From contig NC_066584.1 of the NCBI RefSeq assembly GCF_024323335.1, forward strand, positions 233,942,994 through 234,006,993: a stretch of DNA of 64,000 bases, in the 5' to 3' direction. This document shows, one piece after another, positions 11,568 to 23,700 of this stretch. The number at the start of each line of letters is the position of its first letter. Within the stretch, counting starts at the first letter, position 1. Made by a program: the position numbers and the translations under genes. The stretch comes from Lathyrus oleraceus. Its lineage: Eukaryota > Streptophyta > Magnoliopsida > Fabales > Fabaceae. Below the pieces are notes generated by a model. That model worked only from the letters and a program-made list of their open reading frames with translations, was not told the origin of the DNA and did not search any database.

Positions 11568-12930
11568 CTATTTAACACACTAGACCCCAATTATAATTTA
11601 TGAAACATTACAGAAAATATGAAGGTAAAAACAAGTGTGTTACATTGACAAAACATTCAAACTTTCATTCCAAAATGGAATTTTATTCAAAACTTAGGAT
11701 AAGTACTTAATTCAAAACAACTTAAAAGACATAGAAAAGTGTCACATCCTGATGTTAGAATATCAGAGTGACGTGGAATGAATACTAACAAAGTCGACAA
11801 AAGTAATGAAGAACATAATTAAGAAATAAAACTAATAAAGAGACCAACTATACCACCCTTTATAAACAATAGCTATCACTCCTCAGCCTCAACCTGTAAA
11901 TTATCTGCATAAAAGTACCAAGGTGGAAACAAAGAGACAATAAAGGCATGAGAATATATTCCACAATTAAAATGGTGTATAAACAACAAGGATAGTTCAT
12001 ATCAAGCATATTCAATCAACACAGATGTACAATATACAAAGTCATTATGAAATACATATTTCCTTTACTACATGCATGTGGTACCAATCCTAACATTGGA
12101 CTGAAATCCTAATCTCTAGAGTGAAGTCCTAAACACTGAAACTGGGTCTTGGATATCAGGGTTATTTTACTGAGTGATCCTTCATATTAGACCAAATTCT
12201 TAAACATTAGACTAAAGTCCTAAGCTAATCTCCAATATACATGATGCATGATAAAAAAATGTAAATACTCTCTATTTGAACCTCCTACTCCCATTAGCAA
12301 CATTACCGATTAACGATAACACTGGTCCTTTTGAACCTATAATATATCATACACTGGTTCTTCTAACCTAAACATAGTTCACACCAATCACTTCCTGTTA
12401 GGGCTAAACATTGGTTTGTCTTGAACCTAAAACCATCAACTTTCAACATGGCCTAACCACAAGGAGGATATCAATTAGTTCAACAATAACTAATCATAAT
12501 TATTTTCTCAATAAATAATCACTTAACAACATAAACTAAATAAAGGAATCAGAACCTCTACAGAAAATCGATCAAAACATCAAAATTGGTCAACAACAGG
12601 GCTGGTGGTTTTCCCGTCACAACCATGACGGCCATTGCCTTCTGGGTGTGCTTGTAAGACCTGAACCCCAAAAATGCATATTTAAAAAAATTCGTGCATA
12701 TTAATTTTCTTAACTCATGATAGGGTGTCACACCTTCCTCATTAAACATCTTCCTCAACTTAAAATTAAGCAGCGGAAATTAAAATATCACCAACTCAAC
12801 ATAAATATCTCATACTTTTATAAAAAAAACTTAGTTCCAACATAAGAGAATAAATCCAACAAATTCTCAAGAAAACATCAATGCGGAAGTACTAAGTGTC
12901 GTCACGAAAAATACCTGAGTGCATCGCACG
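11568..12930 (-). mobile_element. 5' LTR region of the minus-strand Ty3/gypsy element (approximate)
   Basis: It lies upstream of the PBS. It contains the blocks CACATCCTGATG (about 11749) and AGGGTGTCACACC (12722), which recur as CATCCTAAAACCC and AGGGTGTCACATC at 32079-32150 in the chromovirus LTR. It also shares repeated 'gaac/ggac-caaa' stretches with 29130-29270 and 32650-32770. The right end cannot be fixed because the similarity continues past the GTGTCACA block. Confidence 0.5.
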
Positions 12931-13595
12931 CTCGAAGATACAACAGAGTCACCACCTAACTTTATATATTCCTGAAGGAAAGGGAAAATATCGATAAAAC
13001 CCAAGGGGGGAGAATAAGGGTAAGGAATTCATTTATGCAAGAGGAAGGTATTAGCATCCCTCACATCTGCTGTACTCAACGAGAACCATTTTGATTATTA
13101 TTTGCTCGGATGGGCGTTACTATTTAAAGATTACTTGTAAATGATTTGCACAAAGGGAAAAAGATTTAATAATTAGCATGCTCATTGAGGATTGAGGCCC
13201 TCGTGCCTAAGTATCCTTATAGTGCAATGAGGAAATCAGAGCTATGTAGTTCGTGGTAGAAAATAATTGTGTTGGTTGAACAATTATAATCGTATCCTAG
13301 AAGTGTATGGACATTAGCTAAATGATCCTAATTCAAATGCTCCAAGCTTTTAGTCTGACTGCTAAGGAACAAATTATAACAATTCTTTTGTGAAAAAAAA
13401 GAAAATTATTTTGAAAAAAGGTTTAAGTGTCAAAAGGAAAAGAAAGAGTTGATTGAATAAGAAAAGAAAGTGCTCGAATAGCACAAAGTTGTGAGGTAAA
13501 AAGGTATTGTGAAGGTGTGGTGAAAGTATTGTTTGGACCAAATGTTGTGTTGTTTGAATCCATATGGTAATTGTGTATGAACCAAAAGGTGTTGA

Positions 13596-13880
13596 GGTAA
13601 CGATTTAATGGCGTGGCCAACAAAACAAGAGTGGCGGTAACCAATAAATGATGTGGCCCTAAATAAAAGAGTGGCGGTAACCAATAAGCGGTGTAGCCTT
13701 AAGAGAAAGATTGTGGCGGTAACCAATATATGGTGTGGCCAACAGAATAAAAAAGGTTGTGGCGGTAACCAATAGATTGTGTGGCCCTAGAAAAGGGTAT
13801 GGCAGTAACCAATAGATGGTGTGGCCCTAGAAAGAGGTATGTCGGTAACTAATAAATGGAATGGTCAATAGATTGTGATT
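13596..13880. repeat. Minisatellite, ~40-bp unit, 7 copies
   Basis: The core GGCGGTAACCAATA...GTGTGGCC repeats at 13596, 13636, 13676, 13718, 13764, 13803 and 13844 (39-46 bp spacing) with progressive divergence at the edges. Confidence 0.85.
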
Positions 13881-14817
13881 CAAAGTTTGGGGTCTTTACC
13901 ATGAGGTGGTTAAACCTAAGAAGGTATGGGTGCCAAAGAAGATGTGTTTGGTCCAAAGAAGAAATGTATTATTGATGAACCTGTGTTGCAATGTTGAAAT
14001 GTTGATGTGATATTTATGGGGAAGAAGACTTGATAATCATTTGATTCGACTTGCACTAAAGTCTATGAACAAAGACGAATACTATGAATAACTAGGGCCT
14101 ACGCCTTGTACGCAAAGGTCCAACTACCCTCAAACCTACCTCAATCCACTCGTTTTCCCATCCTTTCTTTCAATCTCCACGTTGCTTCTTCCAACTCCTC
14201 ATTAAAAATTCAAATTGAAACAGATACCATATGAACCCTAAATTTTCATATTCGAATTAAATACAACACACACCTAATTCATACCCAATACTTTAGGGTT
14301 ATGGTTCCCGACAATCAAACTATAAGATGGTAGTGAAATAAAGCAAATAAAGAAAGCTTGAAGGAAAAGATCCTACCTTCGGAGCAGTGAATTTCTCCGG
14401 TAAAGGTTGAAAATCTTGAAGACGAAGATGACAAGAAATCCAGATGAACCTTAAATACAGTAAGCACTTCAATTCCTAATCCACTACAACTTTATTTTTA
14501 TTTTTCTTCTTCTCTACCACGTATAGTTTGTAGATTGAAATTTGTTGATATGTTCTTGTGATGTGTGATAGAGTACAAAGATTGAGGGGAGAGTGAGGGT
14601 GATGTAGAGAGATTGAGAGAAACTTTGAGATTGTGTTTGTGATTTTCAGTGAGGGAATCAATGACCAATGAATGAGCAATTATTGGAGAGGAGAGATTGA
14701 TTTATAATGTTGAGTTTGTAACCAATTAGGGTAGCTTGGTCAGGGGCGTTAGGGAAGATTTAACTCTCACAGGGCTATTTGGTTGAGGGTTAATAACAGA
14801 TTTAGAAAATTCAGTTA

Positions 14818-14822
14818 AGTAG
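14818..14822. repeat. Target-site duplication (left) of Athila element
   Basis: AGTAG, identical to 22297-22301 on the other side of the element. Confidence 0.8.
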
Positions 14823-15105
14823 TGATCAGTCACCATTTATAGTAAGTTTTCATTACTGATCCGACGCAAAACAGAGACATTTGATACACTGTGCAAGCAT
14901 TTAAGGTACAATTCGATTAGTTTTACTACCGTTATTTTATTTACGCATTTTTAATCTTTGTTATGTTTTACTTTGTTTATCTTGATTTTATGCGTGGGAT
15001 AGCTGTGATTTTGTCCGACAGATCTAGGTAGAAGAACCGGAGAACTCAGAACACGACAGTGTGAGAGTTCGGCATGCAAAAGAGTAGAAAATCCCAGTAC
15101 AGGAG

Positions 15106-15211
15106 GCCTGACACGGCCACCCGTGTCACCTGACACGGGCCGTGCCAGGGCAAGGAAACTAGAAGAAGGAAAATAGTAGCCTGACACGACCACCCGTGTC
15201 AGGAAGAAACC

Positions 15212-15244
<33 letters not shown>

Positions 15245-15330
15245 TGTTGGCTTGCCATGGGCGTGTCAGGAGAAACAGTAGCCTGACACGGCCACCCGTG
15301 TCAGCTGACACGGGCCGTGTCAGCCCAAGC
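15106..15330. repeat. GTGTCA/TGACAC palindrome cluster in the LTR
   Basis: Repeated units of the form CCTGACACGGCCACCCGTGT followed by CAGCTGACACGGGCCGTGTC. The first half is an inverted repeat (TGACACGG...CCGTGTCA) and the second half repeats the inversion. The 3' LTR has the same cluster, shorter, at 21243-21360. Confidence 0.8.
15213..15243. repeat. Homopolymer of 31 cytosines
   Basis: Uninterrupted C run in the 5' LTR only; absent from the 3' LTR. It explains the glycine- or proline-rich open frames in this area. Its exact length is prone to sequencing error. Confidence 0.8.
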
Positions 15331-15685
15331 CCAATATTTCCAATTTTCTCGGCCTTTTCATTCTTCGGGCTTTGTGGAGACATCTTTGGACCTGTCCAAC
15401 TGCTGCTGGGAACTTTCACTATAAAAAAAGGTCTTCTGCCAAAGGAAAAATTATCTTGGAATACAGCAAACCACAATATTGTGAAGCAATCAAGTATTAT
15501 AGAGATCAAGACATTTGGAGAGCTGAAGAGATTCATGAGCGGGAGCGATTGAAGATCAAAGTCATCCAATTACTTGTAATGTGTAATTTTTATCTTGAAT
15601 TTGTTTTAAACAATATGAGTAGCTAAACCCCCCAATGCTAAGGGGTGTCCCTGATTTAGAATTGTAATGAATTTGAGTTTACAAC

Positions 15686-17563
15686 ATCAGTATTCCAGGA
15701 TCAGTATTCCTGAGAAAAAGGTATGAAATTCTGAACTTCAAACAGAAGGATGGTGAATCATTGGGAGACACCTACAAAAGATTCAAAAGATTCTTAGTCG
15801 CGTGTCCCACTCATAATATGGATCAGACAGAACAAATGCAGATGTTTGTTAATGGGCTGAAAATAAAGACAAAACAATTGATTGATACAGCAGCCGGTGG
15901 CTCAACAAATTTCTCAACAGCCACTGGTATCAAGAGGATTATTGAAGCAATGGCTGCAAATGAGCATCTAGAGCTATATGACAGGTGTACCAGTAAACCA
16001 GATGGGGTGATTGATCTAAAATTAGAGACAAATAAAATTCGTCTGGAAGACACTGTTGCTGCCGAAATAGACAAAAAGCTGAAAGCTATGAATATAGGTA
16101 TTCAACAGATAGCGCAAGTTCAACCAGTTCAGGACAGCACTTGTAAAATCTGTAATGGACCTCACCACACTGTCTATTGCTTTGCAACTTCCCAACAAAT
16201 TGAAGAGATCAAATTCTTGAAGTAGAATAATCCCTACTCTAACACTTACAACCCAGGGTGGAAGAATCATCCAAACTTCTCCTAGAAAGATCAAAGAGGA
16301 AATGTTCCGCAACAGGGTACAGGGCAATATCAGACTCAGTATCAGCAACAGAAACAACAACAACAGGAACCTAAGAAGGCAGACTGGGAGATTTCTATTG
16401 AAAACCTGGCAGCTCAAAATAGGCAATTTGAAGAAGAGACTAGAAACAATCAGAAAAACACCACCGCTTCCCTAAAGAATCTTGAAGTCCAGCTAGGGCA
16501 GATAGCACAACAACTGGCAAGTTCTCGAACACCAGGTTCCCTTCCAAGTGAAACAGTTCAAAATCCGAGAGGTCAGGAGAATGTTAACACTGTCACGACG
16601 ACAGAGAAAAAGGCTGCTAAAAAGAAAAAAATTATATCACCGAGCGAGCCAACTAAAGAAGAAACTACAAAAGGAACTAAACCGGTGATTAAGTTGCCCT
16701 ACCCTCAGAGAATGACAAAGAAGGAACCTAGTGAGTCAGACTTGGAGAAATTCATGACAATGTTTAAAAGGATTGAGGGTCATATGGCCTTGTTTGAAGC
16801 ACTTGAAAGGATGCCCATGTACAAGAAATTCGTGGAAGAGGTAATGGCTGAAAAGAAACCAACCACTGAAGAACAGGTATCCGGTAAGGAACAATATAAT
16901 GCAAACTCACTGGAGCAGAACATTCCTAACAAACAAAAGGATCCAGGAACTGTCAGAGTACCATGCATATTCAAAGAAAGAACCTTCAAAAAGGTACTAA
17001 TAGATTCTGGAGCTAGTGTGAATCTGATGCCATTATCAATCTATCACAGGCTGGGTATTAAAAATATCAGTGATATAAAGACCAATCTGAAGTTTGTGGA
17101 TCACTCAAGAAAAGATTCATATGGTATAGCTGAAGATGTGCTGGTAACAATAACGGACTTGAATTTTCCAGTCGAGTTTGTAATCCTAGACATACCTGAA
17201 GACAATGAGGCACCCATCATTCTGGGTCGACCTTTCATGAAGACGAGTCGATGCAAGCTCGACATGGATGAGTGCACGTTAACCTTGAAAGTTCACAACA
17301 AGGAAATAACATTGAATGCTATTGAAGACCAGGAGATGGAGGAAGATACTGAATCTCAGTATCAAGTAGGCTTAATCAGGACATTGAATACTATCAAAAT
17401 CTCACCACTGCCAGTAGCCACCCTAAACAGAAAGATTCCTAACACCGAAAGGAAGGTTAAAAAGGAATCGTGGCACAAAGGAGTCCACACTGATAAAAGA
17501 GACAACGTCCGAGTTGTAGACAAGAGGTGCAACAAGGTTTTGAACCTGAAATACCCCCCATGA
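15686..17563 (+). pseudogene. Athila gag-protease, single frame with two stop codons
   Basis: One frame runs from 15686 to the stop at 17561-17563, broken only by TAG at 16223-16225 and 16283-16285. In order: the gag core with GESLGDTYKRFKRF and a VNGLKIKTKQLIDTAAGG block, a CCHC-like knuckle CKICNGPHHTVYC (about 16141-16179), the Athila-typical NNPYSNTYNPGWKNHPNFS, a Gln- and Lys-rich linker, and an aspartic protease with the active-site LIDSGASVNLMP (about 17000-17035) and ILGRPFMKTS. Gag packages RNA and the protease matures the polyprotein. The N-terminus is deleted and RT does not follow, so it is a relic, but the absence of indels over 1.9 kb suggests modest age. The two stops could be simple C-to-T changes. 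Confidence 0.85.
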
Positions 17564-18402
17564 TAAGGGAAATGAACCGTCGAGCCATGTGAAGTTAAAC
17601 GCAGCACTTCGTGGGAGGCAACCCACGCTTTTTATTTCTAAGCATTTGTGTGTGCCTGTAGGTATACAAGAGTCCCACAAGGAGAAGCCAGAGGAACCAG
17701 CGGTTGACCTGACAAGAAAACCAAAAACGGCCAAAAGGACAGCCTGACACGGCCACCCGTGTCAGTTGACATGGGCCGTTTCAGAAGAGGGAAAATAGAT
17801 GAAGGAGGCTTGAAAACAGTGGCCTGACACGGCCACCCGTGTCAGCTGACATGGGCCGTGTCAGGAGCACTGAAAGAAATTTTGGTTGAGTTTTGGTAAA
17901 ATAGTGCCCTGACACGGCCTGTGTCAGCTGACACGGCACGTGTCAGGATCACTGTAAAAGAAGTTGGAAAAAATGGTAAAACACTAGCCTGACACGGCCA
18001 CCCATGTCAGCTGACACGGTCGTGTCAGGCGTGCGGATTTTTGAAAATTTTAAAAATTTCGTGGGACCCACCCACTTAAACCACTCTTAATCACATTTTT
18101 TCCCTTATCACTCATCATTATCAGATTTTTTCATCACTCTCTCTCATACTTTTTCATCTTCTTCTCCCACACTCTCTCAAACTCCATTAAAACTCACTCA
18201 CCTCACCACACAAAACCCTACATGCAACCACGTTCCACTCACCTATAGCCCAAACACCCTTCACAAATATTTCTCACCTCGTCGTCCCGGTCGCAACCAC
18301 GGTTTTAGATTTTTCTAACTCGAAAGTTCGGAATTTTGCTATTTTTACAGGTCCAAAATATCCTCGAATAGAATCCTAATCGGAAAGCAACAACGTGCAG
18401 AG
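17564..18402 (+). other. Spacer between gag-pro and ORF2, with four nested palindromes
   Basis: It starts with the conserved post-pol segment (17564-17640). From 17742 to 18030 there are four copies of the CCTGACACGG...CCGTGTCAGG nested inverted repeat also found in the LTRs, at about 70-85 bp spacing and separated by A/G-rich linkers. The rest (18040-18400) is a T/C-rich leader before the next start codon. No other gene is seen. Confidence 0.7.
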
Positions 18403-19665
18403 ATGGCGATGCCCCGGAAGCGCCCGAGCCGGAATCCTAATCCCCACAATATTCTGTTTGACAACCCGGAGCAAGAGTGACGTTACTAAAGTCACCGAAA
18501 GCGCAAGCTCACGCCGACCAGGTATATGTGTGAGAATACTCTGACCGCTCTAGGGCTGAAAATTAAGGTAGACCGAATGTTCCATGTTTTGGGCATGCTC
18601 GAGTTTATGAGTTTGGAGGCGCCGACCAACGAGCGCATTACGCTCGAGTTCCTCAGCACCTTGGAGTTCCAACTGGAGAAGCGGTGGGTTAACACAACCA
18701 GGTATTATTTTGGCACCTTACGCTTCCGATTGTTTAACAATTATCACGAATTGTCTGTTGAGGAGTTAGCTGCCATACTCCGACTCCCGCTGAACGGACC
18801 CGAAGCGGTCCCAGACGGGTTTTCTCCTAAGAATTTATGGATCGCCATAACAGGGAGGACGGATTACTCCTCTAAAGGTGCGAAAGCCTCGGGCATCCAG
18901 AATCCCTGTTTCAGGTACGCCCAAAAAGGTTTAGCCTACACATTATTCGGTAGAGGCGACATCACTAGAGTAGCTACTCAGAGAGAGCTATTCTTCATGT
19001 ACTCGATGGCTCAAACCAAGACCATCAATGTAGCTGCCTTTGCAGCAGATTACTTGGGAAGAGTCGGCCGAGCGAACTCCGGAGGCATATCCGTGGGAGG
19101 TATGATCACCCAAATTGCATTGCATTTCGGATATTAGGCTGTTTTACTCGAGAACACGCCAATTTCAGGTAATACAAAAATTGACATGGCTGCTCTGATT
19201 TCCCAAGGTATGATTGCAATTGCCCCTACCTATTATTCTGTCCTCATTCATAGAAGGTTTATCATCGCTCTGCCGGATCCGGACAGAGTAGCTATTACTG
19301 ATTGTGCGAATTGGCTGTATGTGAGCGCCGATCCCAATGCGGATGAGGGCCACGACATTGACCATTTTTATGCAGGTGAGCAATTTGTAGATGATTAGGC
19401 AGAAGGAACGGCAATAGAAGAGGAAGATCCTCAAGCACCTCCTGAGCAGTTTGCCCCACAACATCAAGAACCCACCTAGCAGGCGGCGGGTTCCTCATCT
19501 TGGTCAACTGACCAATGGAGCTGGGTACAGACCGAGATAGGTGACTTGAGGACTGAACAGCAAAGGCAAGGCATCGAGCAAGCCTGTCAGGGCGCGATGT
19601 TGGATGAGATGAGCAGCATGATGCGACAGTTGATGTTGCATTTCCCGCACCCTCCTCCTCAATAG
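18403..19665 (+). pseudogene. Athila ORF2 (ATHILA ORF-1 family/env-position protein)
   Basis: From ATG 18403 one frame runs to 19663-19665, interrupted only by stops at 18478, 18487, 19135, 19396 and 19477 and free of frameshifts. The N-terminus is basic (MAMPRKRPSR). The conserved core carries LGMLEFMSLEAPTNERITLEFLSTLE (split blocks near 18590-18670), FRLFNNYHELSVEELAAILRLP and ITGRTDYSS. This is the plant ATHILA ORF-1 domain, found where Athila/Calypso elements have an envelope-like gene. Its function is unknown and no clear membrane span is visible. The C-terminal part is acidic and Gln/Pro-rich (about 19390-19480). It is followed by the Athila motif AAGTGTGGGGGAGA. Confidence 0.8.
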
Positions 19666-20946
19666 GACCCTGTGAGTTCCCTCCTCCGCGCTTGTTCACA
19701 AACATTGTGGACAATGTTGAGTTCAAGTGTGGGGGAGATTTTATGTCTTTTATTTGTAATTTGTTTGTGTTATTTATACTTTTTAATTGCATTTGTCTGT
19801 TGAATGTACATTATGCTGCAAGTGTGTGTGTCTAGTCTGTATGACAGGTTAGAAAAGTAATGATCACAATTGAGAGTGGATAAAAGATCACACCACTCAC
19901 CATGGCTTGTTGTGAAGGATCTCCCCAGAAAGTGACACTGCTGAAAGTAAAGATCAGACGCAACGTATACAGCTTAACCGATACGAGTATCCTGCACACT
20001 CCTAAGTAAGAAAGCAATTACACCAAATTAAGGAGCATTGTGGATCCTGTCAAAGCTGAACCAAACTAAGTAAGTCAGAAAAGGCCAAAGACATTAATCA
20101 TCATGAGCGTCATTCAGGTTTGTCTTTATCACTCTAAATTTGCGTAGAATCTCTAGGACTATCACTGCATGATGCACACACTGAGGCACGTTGTTTGTAA
20201 TTAACCCCGAGCCGTTCTAGCCATCCTGCATTATTATATCCTTCGTTAACCCCCTTTGAGTCTATATCCATTTTTTTGTTTAAAACACCATGAATGTAAC
20301 CATTGGCCAAAACACTTCCTCACCCTGTTTAGAGTCATGAGAATACATTCCAACTGTGTGGAAAAGCTAAGTTTTGGGTAAAAATCCCAAAAGCTCTCAA
20401 AGCCCTAGAAAGTGTGAAAAAAAATTGGTGAATCGAGAAAAAGAAAGAAAAATAAAAATCAAATAATCGATGATTCAAAAGAAAAAGCACGGAAAAGGGC
20501 AGTCGGTAAAAATTCAAGAAAAGAAAACCGAGGAAATAAAAGAAACAAACACAGGATGTAACATCGACTCTGAACCAAAAGCCCCTTATTTTCCTTTTTG
20601 AATCCATACCCTAACCCAGGCCAAGCTACAACCCGAAAGACCTCAAAAAGTGTGTGTGTTGTGTGTAGGTGATGAGAAAAGAGAGACTATTCAAACTTGT
20701 GAGTGATATTGCATACTTTGAATTATGAGTGTAAACAGTTAACCCCGAGAGAATTGGTGAGAATGTGAAATAAGCTGACAGGTGAAACGGTGCTTTAAAG
20801 TGGAAGTGTGAGTGATGACTTACGAGGATGGGTAGGACTTGTGGAAGGAAAAGGAAAGATGTTCGCGAATGATCTCAGCAGTGGTGGAAAGCATAAAGAA
20901 TTCTGGGGAGTGATAATGAAACATTGCTTGGGACAAGCAATGAGCT
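19666..20946 (+). other. Athila 3' untranslated region
   Basis: It begins with the GTGTGGGGGAGATTTTATG motif (19720-19745) usual downstream of the Athila second ORF. The rest is non-coding, with purine-rich runs (20440-20560). No gene or RNA is recognised. Confidence 0.6.
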
Positions 20947-20959
20947 AAGTTTGGGGTTG
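20947..20959 (+). promoter_or_regulatory. Polypurine tract of Athila element
   Basis: AAGTTTGGGGTTG abuts the 3' LTR. It resembles the AAGTTTGGGGG tract seen in Athila/Calypso elements, where it primes plus-strand DNA. Confidence 0.7.
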
Positions 20960-22296
20960 TGATCAGTCACCATTTATAGTAAGTTTTCATTACAGATCCG
21001 ACACAAAACAGAGACATTTGATACACTGTGCAAACATTTAAGGTACAATTCGATTAGTTTTACTTTCGTTATTTTATTTACGCATTTTTAATCTTTGTTA
21101 TGTTTTACTTTGTTTATCTTGATTTTATACGTGGGAGAGCTGTGTTTTTGTCCGACAGATCCAGGTAGAAGAACCGGAGAACTCAGAACACGACAGTGCG
21201 AGAGTTCGGCACGCAAAAGAGCAGAAAATCCCAGTACATGAGGCCTGACACGGCCACCTGTGTCACCTGACATGGCCACCCGTGTCAGGGCAAGGAAAGC
21301 AGAAGAAGAAAAATAGTAGCCTGACACGGCCACCCGTGTCAGCTGACACGTGTCGTGTCAGCCCAAGCCCAATATTTCCAATTTTCTTAGGCTTTTCATT
21401 CTTCGGGCTTTGTGGAGACATCTTTGGACCTGTCCAACTGCTGCTGGGAACTATCACTATAAAAAGAGGTCTTCTGCCAAAGGAAAAATCATCTTGGAAT
21501 ACAACAAACCACAGTATTGTGAAGCAATCAAGTATTACAGAGATCAAGGCATTTGGAGAGCTGAAGAGATTCATGAGCGGGAGCGATTGAAGATCAAAGT
21601 CATCCAATTACTTGTAATGTTTAATTTTTATCTTGAATTTGTTTTAAACAATATGAGTAGCTAAACCCCCAATGCTAGGGGGTGTCCCTGATTTAGAATT
21701 GTAATGAATTTGAGTTTACATTTGCGTTTATAATATTTTATTTATGGTAACCTTTTGATGTGTCTATTGCTTTCTCTTTCGGACCAATTGAGATTGATCT
21801 ATGGTTATCACTTAGGCTGGACCGCCAGTGATAAGGTTTTCATCAAGTTACTCTGCAATAGATATCACCTAGGACTAGGGATACTCTGTATGAACCAGAG
21901 CATTCTTGGTATTATACAGCTTAACTTCACCCTAATTAGCTATGGACATAGGAATTAGGGTAGATTGATTAAAGGTTTTCTCACCAAGGACTTGGGAGAA
22001 AATACCCTTGAGAACTGGTAGTAATTGATATTTGTTGATGCAATAGTAACTCAGAGTTATTACAGGGATAAATCATACACCTTCCCTGGCATTGTTCCTT
22101 TTTCTCTATAAATTCTTATTTTCATATTTCTTTATTATTTTCTTTTTACACTCAAAAACCCAAATTAATACTTTTTGTTTAATTGGATGATAATTTAAAC
22201 TCAATACTAACGTGCAGTCCTTGAGATCGACATTCGGGGAATTTCCCCATTATTACTATAACAGGCAAAATAATACACTTGCTATTTTCCCGATCA
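20960..22296 (+). repeat. 3' LTR of Athila element (complete, 1337 bp)
   Basis: It starts TGATCAGTCACC and ends TTTTCCCGATCA, giving TGATC/GATCA inverted termini. The first 760 bp align with the truncated 5' LTR. 21721-22296 has no counterpart because the 5' copy lost it. Confidence 0.85.
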
Positions 22297-22301
22297 AGTA
22301 G
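22297..22301. repeat. Target-site duplication (right) of Athila element
   Basis: AGTAG, matching 14818-14822. Confidence 0.8.
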
Positions 22302-23700
22302 TTAGGTGTTAACTCTGTTAAAAGAAATTATGTTAATCATGTTTATGAAGCTCTTATATGCGGAATCAGTTAAGTTTTTAAAATAGTTAGTTGGAGTGTT
22401 GGTTATGTTTGCACTTGGTTTGTTAGAATTATGTTATGACAGTTAGTGTGAGTTTAATGAGTGGTTCAGTTGGTGTATTGATTTGGAATTGTTAGATGAT
22501 GATTAGAGCTAATCATGGGTGAATTGATGTACCTGAATTTTAATAACATGGACTAATGTTAGACGATTCATATTTTTTTGAATTCTTGAATTAGTTAAAG
22601 TGAGACTGAAGTTAGTTGGATGTGTACTATTGTTTTTTTTGTTAGAAAACTTGAATTCTGTTAGTAGTGTGAATGTTCGTTGGGTATGTTTGGTTGAATT
22701 TGGTTAGATTTGTTAAAAGGAAAGTTTTTGTGTTATGATGTTAGTAAGAAAACTTGTTAATTCAGTTAAAATTAGTTGTGAATTGGAACAATTAGTTAGT
22801 GCAGTTAGTAATGTTAGTGTTTATTGCAAGTTGGAACTATTGCAACAGATTGAATTTTAGTTAGAGCTTAGTTGTGAATGAGGTCAATTGGATTGTAATG
22901 AAACTAGTATTATGGTAAATACTGCAGTGAGGTTGAAGTTTGGAATTCATGGACTGAACTATTACTGCTCTATTTAGTGAAATGAGATTGTTTATTATGT
23001 TGAATTGTTGTCATTCGGTGTGAAATGGATTTCTATAATGTGTTGATTATTGTAATGTTTCTTTGTCTTTTTGAATGGTAATAATGTGTTATGCTTGGTT
23101 TTGAATTGATGTAGATTGGTTTTGCAATGTGTGATTATTGAAATGGAACTGAAGCATGCTCATGTCACTTTGATATGCATTATGTTGTGAATATGAATAC
23201 CTACTAGCATTTTATTTGTTGCAGGCTTCATGAATAGGTGACCTGACATGGGACAAAGTTGGGAAGATATAGAGGCCTTAAAGGCACAAAGATTGAAATG
23301 GATATCTTTGTAGAGTTGGAAGTTTAGGGTAGTTAACTTGGCTTTGGTCAAAATGTGTAAAAGCCTTGTAATTTGTTTTCTTGTAATGAATTTTGAAAGT
23401 TTGTTTTGAAATGATGCAAAACAATCTCTCTCCAAAAAATTTGAATTTGAATTTTGGAATGTGCATTAGACTTGAATGATTTTGTGAATTTCAATATCCT
23501 TGAATTACTTTCCTTTGATCCTAGCCCCTTTGACTAAAGGTCATGCCAAGAATCACACAATAGTCAATAGTAACCACCAAGTAGGCCTTGTATGAAAAAG
23601 TTAAACTTAGAAATGAACTTCAAAACCAAACTAATACAAGATGAAATCCAATCAAAACTAAAGGTCATACCAATTATTAGTATTTCGTTAGCGAAATCTA
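22302..23700. other. Continuation of the DNA interrupted by Athila; T/G-rich, no gene seen
   Basis: The flank resumes after the TSD. It is rich in GTTAGTT-type words and has no TE protein motif. It is probably the U3 part of the Ogre-like LTR whose other half is 12955-14822, but I could not find its terminus. Minus-strand open frames at 23160-23466 look like chance. Confidence 0.4.

Larger units (their letters stand above)
12941..14822 (-). mobile_element. Ogre-like LTR remnant, part 1, disrupted by Athila insertion
   Basis: A degenerate PBS (minus strand TGGTGACTCTGTTG at 12954-12941) is followed by sequence resembling the U5 ends at 2880 and 23820: ATCGATAAAACCC, then GCAAGAGGAAGGTATTAGCA. 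The Athila element at 14823 interrupts it, and flanking DNA resumes at 22302. No protein-coding content is seen. Open frames at 13423-13726 are translations of the 40-bp minisatellite. Confidence 0.5.
14823..15683 (+). repeat. 5' LTR of Athila element, 3'-truncated
   Basis: Near-identical to 20960-21720, then diverges abruptly after GAGTTTACA. Relative to the 3' LTR it carries about 110 bp extra around 15190-15290, including a poly-C run. Confidence 0.85.
14823..22296 (+). mobile_element. Athila-type Ty3/gypsy element with two large internal deletions
   Basis: The outer ends are intact (TGATCAG...CCGATCA, flanked by AGTAG on both sides), so the element inserted as a whole. The last ~576 bp of the 5' LTR, the PBS and the start of gag are missing: LTR sequence ends at 15683 and gag continues mid-domain. 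RT, RNase H and integrase are also missing: protease at 17563 is followed at once by the motif that normally trails the Athila pol (GTGGGAGGCAACCCACG at 17609-17625). The ORF2/env-position gene, PPT and 3' LTR remain. Such an element cannot initiate reverse transcription and is a fossil. Confidence 0.85.

Noticed and set aside
15159..15569. Glycine-rich 136-residue open frame
   Set aside because: The glycine run is the poly-C tract read in reverse; the rest is LTR sequence.
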